From Gemmatimonadota bacterium (GTDB lineage Bacteria; Gemmatimonadota; Gemmatimonadetes; Longimicrobiales; Gaopeijiaceae), in NCBI GenBank assembly GCA_041390125.1, contig JAWKQN010000003.1:186001-250000 (forward strand): a DNA stretch of 64,000 nucleotides, written 5' to 3'. The translations under genes were made by a program, and so were the position numbers. Each line of letters opens with the position of its first letter. Position 1 is the first letter of the stretch. This document shows positions 1-8,682 of this stretch, piece by piece. The notes below the pieces were generated by a model. It had not been told where the DNA came from and made no database searches. It was given only the letters and a program-made list of their open reading frames with translations.

Positions 1-2291
1 ACGAGAACCACGAGATCGCCATCGTCGTGGATCGGCTGGTCCTGAAGCAGGAGGAGCGGGACCGCCTCGCCGATTCCGTCGAAACGGCGCTCAAGGCCGC
101 CGAGGGCGTCGTGGAGGTGACGGAGCACAAGGGCAAGACCCCGGTGCGCCACCTGTTCTCCGAGCACTATGCCTGTGTGGAATGCGGGACGGACCTGCCC
201 GAGCTGGAGCCCCGCCAGTTCTCCTTCAACTCGCCGTTCGGCGCCTGTCCCGACTGCGGCGGATTGGGCACACGCAAGGAGGTCAACCCCGAGCTGCTGC
301 TCGCGGACCCCTCCGTGTCCCTGCTGGAAGGCGTCGTCCTGCCCTGGGGAGAGCCCACCGGCAACCTGCGCCATTCGCTGATCCCCGGGCTCGCCGCGGC
401 CTACGAGTTCGACGCCAACGATCCCTGGTCCAGCCTCTCGCGCGAAGCGCAGAAGGCGATCCTGCAGGGTTCGGGCAAGATGAAGATCCGCTTCCCCTAC
501 CGTGCGGGCAGCAACAAGGGGCACTACGAGGATCGCTGGGAGGGCGTCGTCGCCAGCGTCGAGCGTCGGTACGCCGAGACCAAGTCGGATCAGGTCCGGG
601 CGCAGCTCGAGGAGTACATGTCCACCCTGCCGTGCACGGCGTGCGGCGGCAGCCGGCTGCGGCCCGAGTCGCTCGCCGTGCGCATCGGCGGTCGCTCCAT
701 CTGGGACGTGGTGGACGCCCCCATCGACGAGGTGCTCGACTTCGCCACGCGCTTGCGTGTCCAGGGCGAGCGGGCCTCACGCAAGGCCGTGGACATGCGT
801 CCGCTGCCGCAGGAGATCGCGGGCCCCATCCTCAAGGAGGTACGCGAGCGCCTGGGCTTCCTCACCGACGTGGGGCTGGGCTACCTGACGCTCTCGCGCT
901 CGGCGGAGTCGCTGTCCGGCGGGGAAGGGCAGCGCATCCGCCTCGCCACCCAGATCGGGAGCCGCCTTGTCGGCGTGCTGTACATCCTGGACGAGCCGTC
1001 CATCGGTCTGCACCAGCGCGACAACGCGCGCCTGCTCGGCACGCTGGAGCGCCTGCGCGAGCTCGGCAACACCGTGATCGTGGTCGAGCACGACGAGGAT
1101 ACCATCCGGGCCGCCGACCACATCGTGGACCTGGGACCGGGAGCGGGCCGGGCCGGCGGGCGCGTGGTGGTGGAGGGGACCCTGCAGGACGTGATGGCGA
1201 GCGACGCTTCGCTGACCGGCGCCTACCTCTCCGGCCGGCGCGCCATCCCGGTGCCGGAGCAGCGGCGCGACGCCGGCGAGCAGGGGTGGCTCGTCGTGCG
1301 CAACGCCCGCGAGCACAACCTGAAGGACCTCGACGTCCGCATCCCGCTGGGGTGCTTCGTGGCGGTGACCGGGGTCAGCGGCTCGGGGAAGTCCACGCTG
1401 GTCAACGAGACCCTGTATCGGGCCCTGGCCCGGCGACTCTACCGCTCCAAGGCCCTGCCCGGCGCGCACGACGGCATCGAAGGGCTCGAGCGCGTGGACA
1501 AGGTCATCGAGGTGGACCAGTCCCCGATCGGACGTACGCCGCGCTCCAACCCGGCCACGTACACGGGGCTGTTCACGCCCATCCGGGATCTGTTCGCCAG
1601 CCTGCCCGAATCCCAGATGCGCGGCTATTCCGCCGGCCGCTTCTCCTTCAACGTGAAGGGGGGGCGCTGCGAGGCCTGCGCCGGCGACGGCCTGGTCAAG
1701 ATCGAGATGCACTTCCTGCCCGACGTGTACGTCCCGTGCGACGTGTGCCGCGGGCGGCGCTACAACCGCGAGACGCTGGACGTCTTCTACAAGGGCAAGA
1801 ACATCGCCGACGTCCTCGACATGACCGTCGAAGAGGCAGTGGAGTTCTTCGATGCGGTGCCGCGGATCCGCGAGAAGCTCTCCACGCTCGCCGACGTGGG
1901 ATTGGGCTACGTCCACCTGGGTCAATCGGCCACGACGCTGTCGGGCGGGGAGGCCCAGCGGGTCAAGCTGGCGACCGAGCTGAGCAAGCGCGCCACCGGG
2001 AGCACCGTCTACATCCTGGACGAGCCCACGACCGGCTTGCACTTCGAGGACGTGCGCGTCCTGCTGGAGGTCCTGCATCGCCTGGTGGACCTCGGCAACA
2101 CGGTCGTGGTCATCGAGCACAACCTGGACGTCATCAAGACGGCCGACTGGATCCTGGACCTGGGTCCGGAGGGCGGTGCCGGAGGGGGCCGTCTCGTGGC
2201 CGAGGGCACGCCCGAGACGGTGGCCGGCCGCTCCCGCTCCCACACCGGGCAGTTCCTGGTTCCGCTGCTGGAGGGGGCCGGCGCGGTCTGA
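1..2291 (+). CDS. uvrA: UvrABC excinuclease subunit A, 5' end outside the window
   Basis: DNA-damage recognition ATPase of nucleotide excision repair; it works as a dimer that loads UvrB. The reading frame is open from base 3 (ENHEIAIVVDRLV...), so the gene starts upstream and the GTG at 27 is internal. About 760 of the usual ~940 residues are present; the first Walker A and the N-terminus are missing. Visible are the zinc module with CVEC and CPDC, both ABC signatures (LSGGEGQR and LSGGEAQR), the second Walker A (GVSGSGKST), and the second zinc module with CEAC and CDVC. Two DEP(S/T)-type Walker B segments follow the signatures, each with a downstream H-loop (VEHD, IEHN). Only the edge truncation is odd. 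Confidence 0.98.
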   Translation, partial: ENHEIAIVVDRLVLKQEERDRLADSVETALKAAEGVVEVTEHKGKTPVRHLFSEHYACVECGTDLPELEPRQFSFNSPFGACPDCGGLGTRKEVNPELLLADPSVSLLEGVVLPWGEPTGNLRHSLIPGLAAAYEFDANDPWSSLSREAQKAILQGSGKMKIRFPYRAGSNKGHYEDRWEGVVASVERRYAETKSDQVRAQLEEYMSTLPCTACGGSRLRPESLAVRIGGRSIWDVVDAPIDEVLDFATRLRVQGERASRKAVDMRPLPQEIAGPILKEVRERLGFLTDVGLGYLTLSRSAESLSGGEGQRIRLATQIGSRLVGVLYILDEPSIGLHQRDNARLLGTLERLRELGNTVIVVEHDEDTIRAADHIVDLGPGAGRAGGRVVVEGTLQDVMASDASLTGAYLSGRRAIPVPEQRRDAGEQGWLVVRNAREHNLKDLDVRIPLGCFVAVTGVSGSGKSTLVNETLYRALARRLYRSKALPGAHDGIEGLERVDKVIEVDQSPIGRTPRSNPATYTGLFTPIRDLFASLPESQMRGYSAGRFSFNVKGGRCEACAGDGLVKIEMHFLPDVYVPCDVCRGRRYNRETLDVFYKGKNIADVLDMTVEEAVEFFDAVPRIREKLSTLADVGLGYVHLGQSATTLSGGEAQRVKLATELSKRATGSTVYILDEPTTGLHFEDVRVLLEVLHRLVDLGNTVVVIEHNLDVIKTADWILDLGPEGGAGGGRLVAEGTPETVAGRSRSHTGQFLVPLLEGAGAV

Positions 2292-2432
2292 GGGCCCCGC
2301 GGCCGGGCGCGTCGCCGACCGCCCCGCCGCCGCCTCGCGTGGCACGACGGGCGGAATTACCTTCCGGAGCCAAACCCGTGCGAAACCGACGCTTCCGGCC
2401 TTCCGTACGGAGGTGCGCGGTGCGGTCGGCCC

Positions 2433-2477
2433 CCGGGGCGGTCGCGCCCCGGTGAACAGGACGGCCCCCGGGGCCGT
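2433..2477. terminator. Two GC-rich hairpins downstream of uvrA
   Basis: In the 275-base gap after uvrA, 2433-2452 is a perfect 8-bp stem (CCGGGGCG / CGCCCCGG) with a GTCG loop. At 2461-2477 a second 8-bp palindrome (ACGGCCCC / GGGGCCGT) has a one-base centre. Neither has a T-tract, so this may be a weak or Rho-assisted terminator. Nothing else is clear in the gap. Confidence 0.35.
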
Positions 2478-2566
2478 AGCAACGAAACCCAGTGCTCGGC
2501 GGCGCGGCCCCGCCGCGACCGGTGGCCGCGCGCCGCCGGAGCCCGAGCCTTGCCCGAGACGGAACC

Positions 2567-2965
2567 ATGGTGAGCCGAGACGATCTCGAGAGCTTCCTGA
2601 TCCGCATGGACGTGGATTACACGGAAGTCGCCGAGGGCATGTTCGTGGTACGGAGCCGCGAAGGTGGCCCCACGGTGGTCCTCCACCACTCCCCCCCGCT
2701 CCTGGTGGCGCGCCTCAAGGTCATGACGCTGCCGGAGAAGAACGGCCTGTCGGACCTGTATCGCATGCTGCTGGAGCTGAACGCCACCGACATCGTGCAC
2801 GGGGCCTACGGGATCGAGGAGAACGAACTCATCCTGTCGCACACGCTGGAGCTCGAGACGCTCGACTACCACGAGCTCCAGGCTTCGCTGGAGAGCCTGC
2901 AGCTGGCCGCCTCCGGACATCTGGACCGCATTCGTTCCTTCGCGTCCGCGGGCGTGGAAGGCTGA
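2567..2965 (+). CDS. YbjN-like domain protein upstream of pspA
   Basis: Small soluble protein of 132 residues. The alternating alpha/beta pattern and the segments ESFLIRMDVDYTEV, MFVVRS and RMLLELNATDIVHGAYGI fit the YbjN / type III chaperone-like fold (the bacterial 'sensory transduction regulator' family), whose molecular role is poorly defined. The ATG at 2567 was chosen because it opens at the conserved helix; a longer frame reaches 2492, but the extra 25 residues are low-complexity and Arg/Pro-rich. Only 6 bases separate it from pspA, so the two are probably co-transcribed and may share a membrane-stress role. Family assignment rests on pattern only. Confidence 0.6.
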   Translation: MVSRDDLESFLIRMDVDYTEVAEGMFVVRSREGGPTVVLHHSPPLLVARLKVMTLPEKNGLSDLYRMLLELNATDIVHGAYGIEENELILSHTLELETLDYHELQASLESLQLAASGHLDRIRSFASAGVEG

Positions 2966-2971
2966 GGATCT

Positions 2972-3835
2972 ATGGGAATCCTGCAGAAGATCTCGACCGT
3001 CTTCAAATCGAACATCAACGACCTCATCGCCCGGGCCGAAAACCCGGAGAAGATGCTGAACCAGATCATCCTCGACATGAGGGATCAGCTGGCGAAAGCA
3101 AAGCGTGAGGTCGCGGCCGCCATCGCCGACGAGCGCAAGCTGCGCCAGCAGCTCGACGACGAGGTGAAGCAGGCGCGCGAGTGGGAGCACCGCGCCATGC
3201 TCGCGGTCAAGGAGAACCGGGACGACCTGGCCAAGCAGGCCCTGATGCGGCAGCAGGAGCATGCGGGCCGCGCCGCCACGCTGGAGCAGACCTGGGCCGC
3301 CCAGTCCGCCGAGACCGAGAAGCTCAAGAACTCGTTGCGGCAGCTCAACGACAAGATCGAAGAGGCCAAGCGCAAGCGGAACCTCCTCATCGCCAAGCAG
3401 AAGCGCGCCCAGGCCCAGAAGCGCATCCACGAGACCATGGCGGGCCTGTCGGACACCTCCGCCTTCGAGGCCTTCAATCGCATGGCCGAGAAGATCGAGG
3501 AGCAGGAGCGTCAGAGCCTGGCCTCGGCCGAGGTGACCGAAGCCCTCCAGGGCGACACGCTCGAGGACGAGTTCGTGCGCCTGGAGGCGGGCAGCGGCGG
3601 TGCGGACGTGGAAGGCCGCCTGTTGGCGCTCAAGCAGCAGATGGGCCTGCTCGGCAGCGGCTCGGGCGAGCCGCCCCGGCAGCTCTCCGCGGGCGAGGGT
3701 GACGCGGACGAAGCCGCCGCCTCCGACGAGGAGGACGACGAGAACGCGCCGGTGTCCGCGGACGCGAATCATGTGGTCCGCGACGCCGAGCTGCTGGAGG
3801 AGTTCGAGCGGCTGGAGCGCAAGGGCCTCAACTGA
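2972..3835 (+). CDS. pspA: PspA/IM30 family membrane-stress protein
   Basis: Coiled-coil ESCRT-III-like protein of 287 residues that binds and stabilises the inner membrane under stress. The N-terminus (MGILQKISTVFKSNINDLI then ARAENPEKMLNQII) is the family's amphipathic helix followed by the hallmark 'AEDP' segment, here AENP. Long charged helices follow to about residue 215. The C-terminal ~70 residues are an acidic Ser/Gly/Glu linker plus a short final helix (ELLEEFERLERK), an extension beyond the ~220-residue core. AGGA sits just before the ATG. Tight linkage to the YbjN-like gene suggests a functional pair. No PspF or PspBC homologue is nearby. Confidence 0.93.
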   Translation: MGILQKISTVFKSNINDLIARAENPEKMLNQIILDMRDQLAKAKREVAAAIADERKLRQQLDDEVKQAREWEHRAMLAVKENRDDLAKQALMRQQEHAGRAATLEQTWAAQSAETEKLKNSLRQLNDKIEEAKRKRNLLIAKQKRAQAQKRIHETMAGLSDTSAFEAFNRMAEKIEEQERQSLASAEVTEALQGDTLEDEFVRLEAGSGGADVEGRLLALKQQMGLLGSGSGEPPRQLSAGEGDADEAAASDEEDDENAPVSADANHVVRDAELLEEFERLERKGLN

Positions 3836-3980
3836 TCCGGTACGCCCGCCAGGGCGGCCCGGGCGTGCCACGGCCCCGATCCGAACGGGGGTGGCGGCGC
3901 GTGCGTGAATCGACGAGCGTGGAGTGGGTGGGGCCGTCCGGCTCCACCCGCTTTCCGTTCCTGCGGGGGGAGGGAGTCGC

Positions 3981-4853
3981 GTGAGCGTGGTCTATCTGAA
4001 TGGGGAGTACGTGCCCGCGTCCGAGGCGACCATCCCGGTCGGCGACCGCGGGTTCCTGTTCGCGGACGGCATCTATGAGGTCGCGGCCGCCTACGAGGGG
4101 CGCTGGCTCCGCCTGGACGCGCACGTGGCCCGCATGCGCGCCGGCCTGCAGGCCTTGTCCATCGACTTCGACCCGGACGCGCTCGTCCCGGTGCACGACG
4201 AGCTGCTCGAGCGCAACGGCCTCTCCACGGCACCCGCTGCGATCGTCTACGTGCAGGTCACGCGCGGCGTGGCGCCCCGCAGCCACGCGTTTCCCGACCC
4301 CGCGGTGCCCCCGACCGTCTACGCCTTCGCCAAGGAGTACCGCCGCCCCGAAGCCACGCGCTGGGCGCGGGGCTTCCGCGCCATCACGGTGCCGGACCCA
4401 CGCTGGGCCCGCTGCGACATCAAGTCGATCGCGCTGCTCCCCAACGTGCTTGCGCAGCAGGCCGCCGTCGAAGCCGGCGTCGAGGACGCGATCTTCGTCA
4501 AGGACGGCGTGGCCATCGAAGGCGCGCACAACAACCTCTTCGCCGTGGTGGACGGGACGGTCGTGACCTACCCGAAGTCCAACTACATCCTGCCCGGGAT
4601 CACGCGCGACCTGGTGATCGAGCTCGCCCACGAGGTGGGGATCCCGCTGCAGGAGCGGCCGCTCCGCCTGGAGGAGCTCTTCCGCGCGGACGAGGTGTTC
4701 ACCACCGGCACCACCACCGAGGTGAGGCCGCTGGTGGAGGTGGATGGACGGCCGGTGGGGACCGGCGCGGTGGGGCCGGTGGCGCGTCGGCTGCACGAGG
4801 CCTTCTGCGCGGCAGTGGGGGCCCTGACACCGAGCGCGACCGGCGCCCGATGA
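3981..4853 (+). CDS. dat: D-amino-acid aminotransferase (class IV PLP enzyme)
   Basis: Interconverts D-alanine plus 2-oxoglutarate with pyruvate plus D-glutamate, supplying D-amino acids for peptidoglycan. The 290-residue sequence carries the class IV features in order: start YLNGEYVPA, GDRGFLFADGIYE, VYVQVTRGVAPRSH, the DIKSIALLPNVLA block with PLP-binding Lys148, EGAHNNLFAV, and LPGITRDLVIELA. The TRGVAPR segment is typical of D-amino-acid rather than branched-chain transaminases. The GTG at 3981 is preceded by AGGGAG at good spacing; a longer frame to 3924 adds nothing conserved. The stop overlaps the next ATG (ATGA). Branched-chain activity is the main alternative. Confidence 0.88.
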   Translation: MSVVYLNGEYVPASEATIPVGDRGFLFADGIYEVAAAYEGRWLRLDAHVARMRAGLQALSIDFDPDALVPVHDELLERNGLSTAPAAIVYVQVTRGVAPRSHAFPDPAVPPTVYAFAKEYRRPEATRWARGFRAITVPDPRWARCDIKSIALLPNVLAQQAAVEAGVEDAIFVKDGVAIEGAHNNLFAVVDGTVVTYPKSNYILPGITRDLVIELAHEVGIPLQERPLRLEELFRADEVFTTGTTTEVRPLVEVDGRPVGTGAVGPVARRLHEAFCAAVGALTPSATGAR

Positions 4854-5887
4854 AGCGCCGCCGCGGAGCCGGAGTCGCGCGTTCCAGCGCGACCCTGCTC
4901 CTCGGGACCACGCTCCTGGCGGCCGGGTGTGCCGTGCTCGGCGATCCGGACCCGCCGCGCGGGGTCGTGCCCTGTTGTGCGGGGGGGAGCGGCGAGCTGT
5001 CGCTCACCTATCTGGGGGTGGGCGGCTGGCTCATCGAGTGGCGGGGCAGCCGCATCCTGACCGCTCCGTTCTACACGAATCCGTCCTCCACACGCGTGGC
5101 CTTCGGGCAGATCACCTCCGACACGGCCCTGGTCGAGCGCCTTCTGCCGCCCGTGGAGGACGTCGAGGCCATCCTGGTGGGACACGCCCACTACGACCAC
5201 CTGATGGACGTCCCGTACATCGCGCGGCAGCGCGCCCCCAGGGCCACGGTGTACGGGAGCGCCACCACACGGAACCTCCTGGCGGCCGTGCTGGACACGG
5301 CCCGCGTGAGCGCGCTGAACCCCGTGGCGGGCACGCCCGAGCGTCCCGGCCGGTGGATCCCCCTCGCGAACGGCCGGATGCGCATGATGGCCATCGAGAC
5401 GCGTCACGCTCCACACTTCCCCATGGTGGAGCTCTTCGAGGGCACCGTCGATACGGCCCTGACGACGTTGCCCCCCCGGGCCGACGGGTGGAAGGGGGGT
5501 GTGGCCTATGCGTTCCTCCTCGACTTCCTGGACGCAGAGGGCCGCGTGGCGCACCGCATCCACTACCAGGATCTGGCCAGCACCGAGCCGTGGGGGCTGG
5601 TGCCGCCCCTCCCTCCGGAGGATCGGGCTCCGGTGGACGCGATCATCGTGTGCCCTCCCAGCTTCGACCACGTGGAGCGCTATCCGGAGGCGATCGTCGA
5701 GAACACGCGCCCCGAGCACGTCTTCCTGGGGCACTGGGAGGATTTCTTCGATCCTCCGACCCCGGAACCGCGCTCCGTGCCCCTCACCGACCTCGGCGCG
5801 TTCATCCGACGTCTGGAGGCGGTGTTGCCGCCCGGGTCCACCTGGACCCGGCCGCTGCCCGGGGAGCGGTTCGACCTGGGGGGATGA
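4850..5887 (+). CDS. Metallo-beta-lactamase-fold hydrolase, predicted lipoprotein
   Basis: 345 residues. A basic N-terminus, hydrophobic stretch and lipobox-like LLAAGC near residue 26 predict lipidation and an extracytoplasmic location. The metal-binding motif H112-A-H-Y-D-H117 is the HxHxDH signature of the MBL fold. A downstream His (ETRHAPHFP) and DYL-like segments (HYQDLAS, LGHWEDFF) fit further ligand strands. The general layout resembles UlaG/NAPE-PLD-like members; the substrate cannot be read from sequence. It overlaps dat by 4 bases (ATGA), so the two are translationally coupled, but no pathway link is evident. Confidence 0.75.
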   Translation: MKRRRGAGVARSSATLLLGTTLLAAGCAVLGDPDPPRGVVPCCAGGSGELSLTYLGVGGWLIEWRGSRILTAPFYTNPSSTRVAFGQITSDTALVERLLPPVEDVEAILVGHAHYDHLMDVPYIARQRAPRATVYGSATTRNLLAAVLDTARVSALNPVAGTPERPGRWIPLANGRMRMMAIETRHAPHFPMVELFEGTVDTALTTLPPRADGWKGGVAYAFLLDFLDAEGRVAHRIHYQDLASTEPWGLVPPLPPEDRAPVDAIIVCPPSFDHVERYPEAIVENTRPEHVFLGHWEDFFDPPTPEPRSVPLTDLGAFIRRLEAVLPPGSTWTRPLPGERFDLGG

Positions 5888-5957
5888 GGGACCGAGCGGT
5901 CACGCGCGTCGTGTGGGCGCGGAACGCGCTCGGTGCGCACGTTCCGCGGCGACCCGC

Positions 5958-5963
5958 TAGCAT
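5958..5963 (+). promoter_or_regulatory. -10-like TAGCAT abutting the CorC-type start codon
   Basis: TAGCAT lies 5 bases before the ATG at 5969, which would put the transcription start at or next to the start codon, i.e. a leaderless mRNA. No good Shine-Dalgarno is present here. The same hexamer occurs at a similar distance before the divergent gene at 36075. No convincing -35 element was seen. Confidence 0.4.
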
Positions 5964-5968
5964 ACGGG

Positions 5969-7288
5969 ATGGAACCCCACGGACCCCTCGCGATCGGTCT
6001 GGGGCTGGCGGCGGTGCTCGTGCTGGTCCTGGCCAACGCCTACTTCGTGGCCGCGGAGTTCGCCCTCGTCGGTGCCCGCCGTACGCGCCTGGAAGCGCGC
6101 GCGGCCGCGGGCGACGCCAAGGCGCGACTGGCGGTGCGCGCGCTGGAGTCGCTCGACCGCTACATCTCCGCGACGCAGCTCGGCATCACGCTGGCGTCGC
6201 TGGGCCTGGGCTGGATCGGCGAGCCGGCGCTCGCGGGCCTGATCGAGAGCAGCTTTGCCGTGCTGGGCGAGTCGCTCGGCAGCCTGGCCAGCCACTCCGT
6301 GGCGGTGGGCATCGCGTTCGCGATCATCACGATCCTGCACATCGTGCTCGGTGAGCTCATGCCCAAGGCGGTCGCGCTCCTGCACCCCGAGTCGCTCTCC
6401 GCCTGGTTGATCGGACCGTTGATGGCCTTCACGTGGGTCATGGCGCTTCCCATCAAGATCCTCAACGGGTCTGCGAACGGGTTGCTGCGCCTGCTCGGCA
6501 TCCGACCCCCGGAGGCCCACGAGCGCCTGCACTCGGCGGAGGAGATCCGCATGCTGATCGAGCAGGGGGAGCAGGGCGGGGCCATCGCGGAGGAGCAGGC
6601 GCGCCTGATGGAGGGCGTGTTCGACTTCGGCGCCGGGCTGGCGTCCGACGTCATGACGCCGCGCGCCCGCATGATCGTGGTCCCGTCCTCCTGGACCGTG
6701 GGCGAGGCCGCGGCTCGCGTCGGCGAGGTGGGACGCTCCCGCTACCCGGTGCAGGGGGACGGCCCGGACGACATCGTGGGCGTGCTGCACGCCAAGGCCA
6801 TCCTGGCCGCCCTGCGGGAAGACCCGGCCCGTCCCGTGACCGCGCTGATGGATGCGCCGCTGTTCGTCCCGGAGACCCGGCGCATCCGCGACGTGCTCGC
6901 GGACATGCGCGCCGGCCCCAGCCACATGGCGATCGTCCTGGACGAGTTCGGCGGGACGGCGGGCCTGGTCACGATGGAGGACCTGCTGGAGGAGATCGTG
7001 GGCCCGATCGCGGACGAGTACGATCCCGACCTGGAGCGCGAGGAGGGGCCGTCGGCGGACCTCGACGGTACGACACCGCTGGAGACCCTCCCGTGGGTAC
7101 CCGACGACACCCTGTCCGCCACCTACCAGACGCTGGGCGGCTACCTCTTCGGCGCCCTGGGCCGGGTGCCGCGGCTCGGAGACCGGGTGCGGGTAGGACC
7201 GCGCGTGGTCGAGGTCACCGACGTGCACGGCCCCCGCATACGGGCGGTGCGCGTGGTGGAGCCCGCCCGGGGCCCGGATCAGGGGTAG
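5969..7288 (+). CDS. CorC/HlyC-family (CNNM/UPF0053) membrane protein with CBS domains
   Basis: 439 residues. The N-terminal DUF21/CNNM transmembrane domain has helices around 8-30, 60-85, 100-125 and 135-155 (AAEFALVGARRTRLE, ATQLGITLASLGLGW, LGELMPKAVAL). Two CBS repeats follow (VMTPRARMIVVP to about 300), including the HMAIVLDEFGG segment, then the small C-terminal CorC_HlyC domain. CNNM proteins are linked to divalent cation (Mg/Co) efflux or its regulation. I chose the ATG at 5969; a GTG at 5933 would add 12 residues. The gene converges on namZ with a 10-base overlap (7279-7288). Confidence 0.9.
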   Translation: MEPHGPLAIGLGLAAVLVLVLANAYFVAAEFALVGARRTRLEARAAAGDAKARLAVRALESLDRYISATQLGITLASLGLGWIGEPALAGLIESSFAVLGESLGSLASHSVAVGIAFAIITILHIVLGELMPKAVALLHPESLSAWLIGPLMAFTWVMALPIKILNGSANGLLRLLGIRPPEAHERLHSAEEIRMLIEQGEQGGAIAEEQARLMEGVFDFGAGLASDVMTPRARMIVVPSSWTVGEAAARVGEVGRSRYPVQGDGPDDIVGVLHAKAILAALREDPARPVTALMDAPLFVPETRRIRDVLADMRAGPSHMAIVLDEFGGTAGLVTMEDLLEEIVGPIADEYDPDLEREEGPSADLDGTTPLETLPWVPDDTLSATYQTLGGYLFGALGRVPRLGDRVRVGPRVVEVTDVHGPRIRAVRVVEPARGPDQG

Positions 7289-8553
7289 ATCAGATAGCGC
7301 TGCCGGAGCGTCTCGAAGGCCGCGCGTTCCGCGGCCCACGTGGCGGTGACCGCGGCGAGCCCCTGCTCCTGCTCGATGCCCCTGCGCAGCGCGTCGGTCC
7401 CGGCCAGCCGGTCGAAGTGGCCCTCGCGCCAGTCCCAGCGATCTCCGGCCATGCGCCGGCTCTCGATCAGCAACGCCACCGCGGTCTGCACGGGGTCGTA
7501 GCCCGGTCCGGTCACCGTGAGGCGCACGCCGTGCACGGTCTCGTCGCCGTACATCCCGTCCCCCGGCTGGCGGGGCGTGAACGAGACCGGCTCGAAGCCC
7601 ACGCCCTGGAGGTCGTACTCCCGCATGCGGCGGATGAGCTCGGCCCCGTCCAGCCAGGGAGCCCCGATCTGCTGGAACGCCTGGCCGGTGCCCCGGCCCA
7701 CGGACACGTTCGTGCCTTCGAACAGACAGGTCCCGGCGTAGTGCAGGGCGCTCTCGAGCGAGGGCATGTTCGGCGACGGCGGGATCCAGGGCAGACCCGT
7801 CTGGTCGAACCGCAGCCCCCGGCTCCAGCCGCTGAGCGGGGCGACCGCCAGATCCACCTGCACGCCGAACTCCCCCACCATCATGCGGGCCATCTCGGCC
7901 GGGGTCATGCCGTAGCGCATCGGGATGGGGTAGCGGCCCACGAAGGTGCTCCAGGCCGGGTCGAGCACGTTGCCCTGGACCGTCGCGCCGTCGATCGGGT
8001 CGGGGCGATCCAGGACCACGAACGGGATGCCGGCCGCTCCGGCCGCCTCCATCGCCAGGGCCATCGTGGAGATATAGGTGTAGTACCGCGTGCCTACGTC
8101 CTGGATGTCGTACAGGAGGACGTCGATGCCCTCGAGCATGGCGGGTGTGGGTTGGCGGGTGGAGCCATACAGCGAATGGATGGGCAGGCCGGTGGCCTCG
8201 TCCCGCCCGCTCTCCACCAACTCCCCGGCCTCGGCGGCGCCGCGGATGCCGTGCTCGGGCGAGAACAGCGCCACCAGTTCCACCTGCGGGTGCTCGTGCA
8301 GACGATCGATGGACGAACGTCCTTCGCGGTCCACGCCCGTGTGATTGGTGAGCAGGGCCACGCGCCGGCCCGCCACCAGGTGGATCGAGTCGGCCAGCAG
8401 GGTCTCGATGCCGGGCTGCACGACGGCGGCCGGGGTGGCGACGCCGTCGGCGGCGGACGCGGTGCGATCGCCCTGGGCGCCGCAGCCGGCGGCCGCGAGC
8501 ACGACCCACAGGCACCGTGCGTGGTACGATTGTGGCATCCGGAGTACGTTCAT
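7279..8553 (-). CDS. namZ: DUF1343 protein, NamZ-type exo-beta-N-acetylmuramidase, lipoprotein
   Basis: 424 residues. The N-terminal signal with lipobox-like VLAAAGC suggests an outer-facing lipoprotein. The body matches DUF1343, characterised in Bacillus subtilis as NamZ (GH171), which removes non-reducing terminal MurNAc from peptidoglycan fragments. Characteristic blocks are VALLTNHTGVD, LFSPEHGIRG, LLYDIQDVGTRYYTY, VVLDRPDPI, RYPIPMRYGMTPAEMA, WIPPSPNMP, and FEGTNVSVGRGTGQAFQQIG. It is divergent from two GH3 genes, a symporter and a sugar kinase, which supports cell-wall sugar salvage. The ATG at 8553 has no Shine-Dalgarno; an alternative ATG lies 15 bases downstream. Murein specificity is family-based inference. 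Confidence 0.88.
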   Translation of the reverse strand: MNVLRMPQSYHARCLWVVLAAAGCGAQGDRTASAADGVATPAAVVQPGIETLLADSIHLVAGRRVALLTNHTGVDREGRSSIDRLHEHPQVELVALFSPEHGIRGAAEAGELVESGRDEATGLPIHSLYGSTRQPTPAMLEGIDVLLYDIQDVGTRYYTYISTMALAMEAAGAAGIPFVVLDRPDPIDGATVQGNVLDPAWSTFVGRYPIPMRYGMTPAEMARMMVGEFGVQVDLAVAPLSGWSRGLRFDQTGLPWIPPSPNMPSLESALHYAGTCLFEGTNVSVGRGTGQAFQQIGAPWLDGAELIRRMREYDLQGVGFEPVSFTPRQPGDGMYGDETVHGVRLTVTGPGYDPVQTAVALLIESRRMAGDRWDWREGHFDRLAGTDALRRGIEQEQGLAAVTATWAAERAAFETLRQRYLIYP

Positions 8554-8682
8554 TAGCTTGCGGGCGATTTACGGGCCCTGGGGCCGCGTGACGGAGCACG
8601 TTGCCGGCCGGCCGGTCCCGCGTCAATGCGTGCGCACCCGCACCCCAGCCGGAACCGCAACAGGAGTCCCAGCAGGACGACG
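8554..8682. promoter_or_regulatory. Divergent intergenic region of the peptidoglycan-salvage block
   Basis: 129 bases separate divergent namZ and the first GH3 gene, so promoters for both arms should lie here. On the + strand a weak TTGCCG (8601-8606), 17-base spacer, CAATGC (8624-8629) arrangement is the best candidate. AGGA at 8675-8678 serves the ATG at 8683. No clear operator palindrome was found. Confidence 0.3.

Noticed and set aside
2461..2477. Palindrome as an operator for the YbjN/pspA pair
   Set aside because: It is a GC-only run of the kind common in this DNA and fits a hairpin after uvrA equally well.
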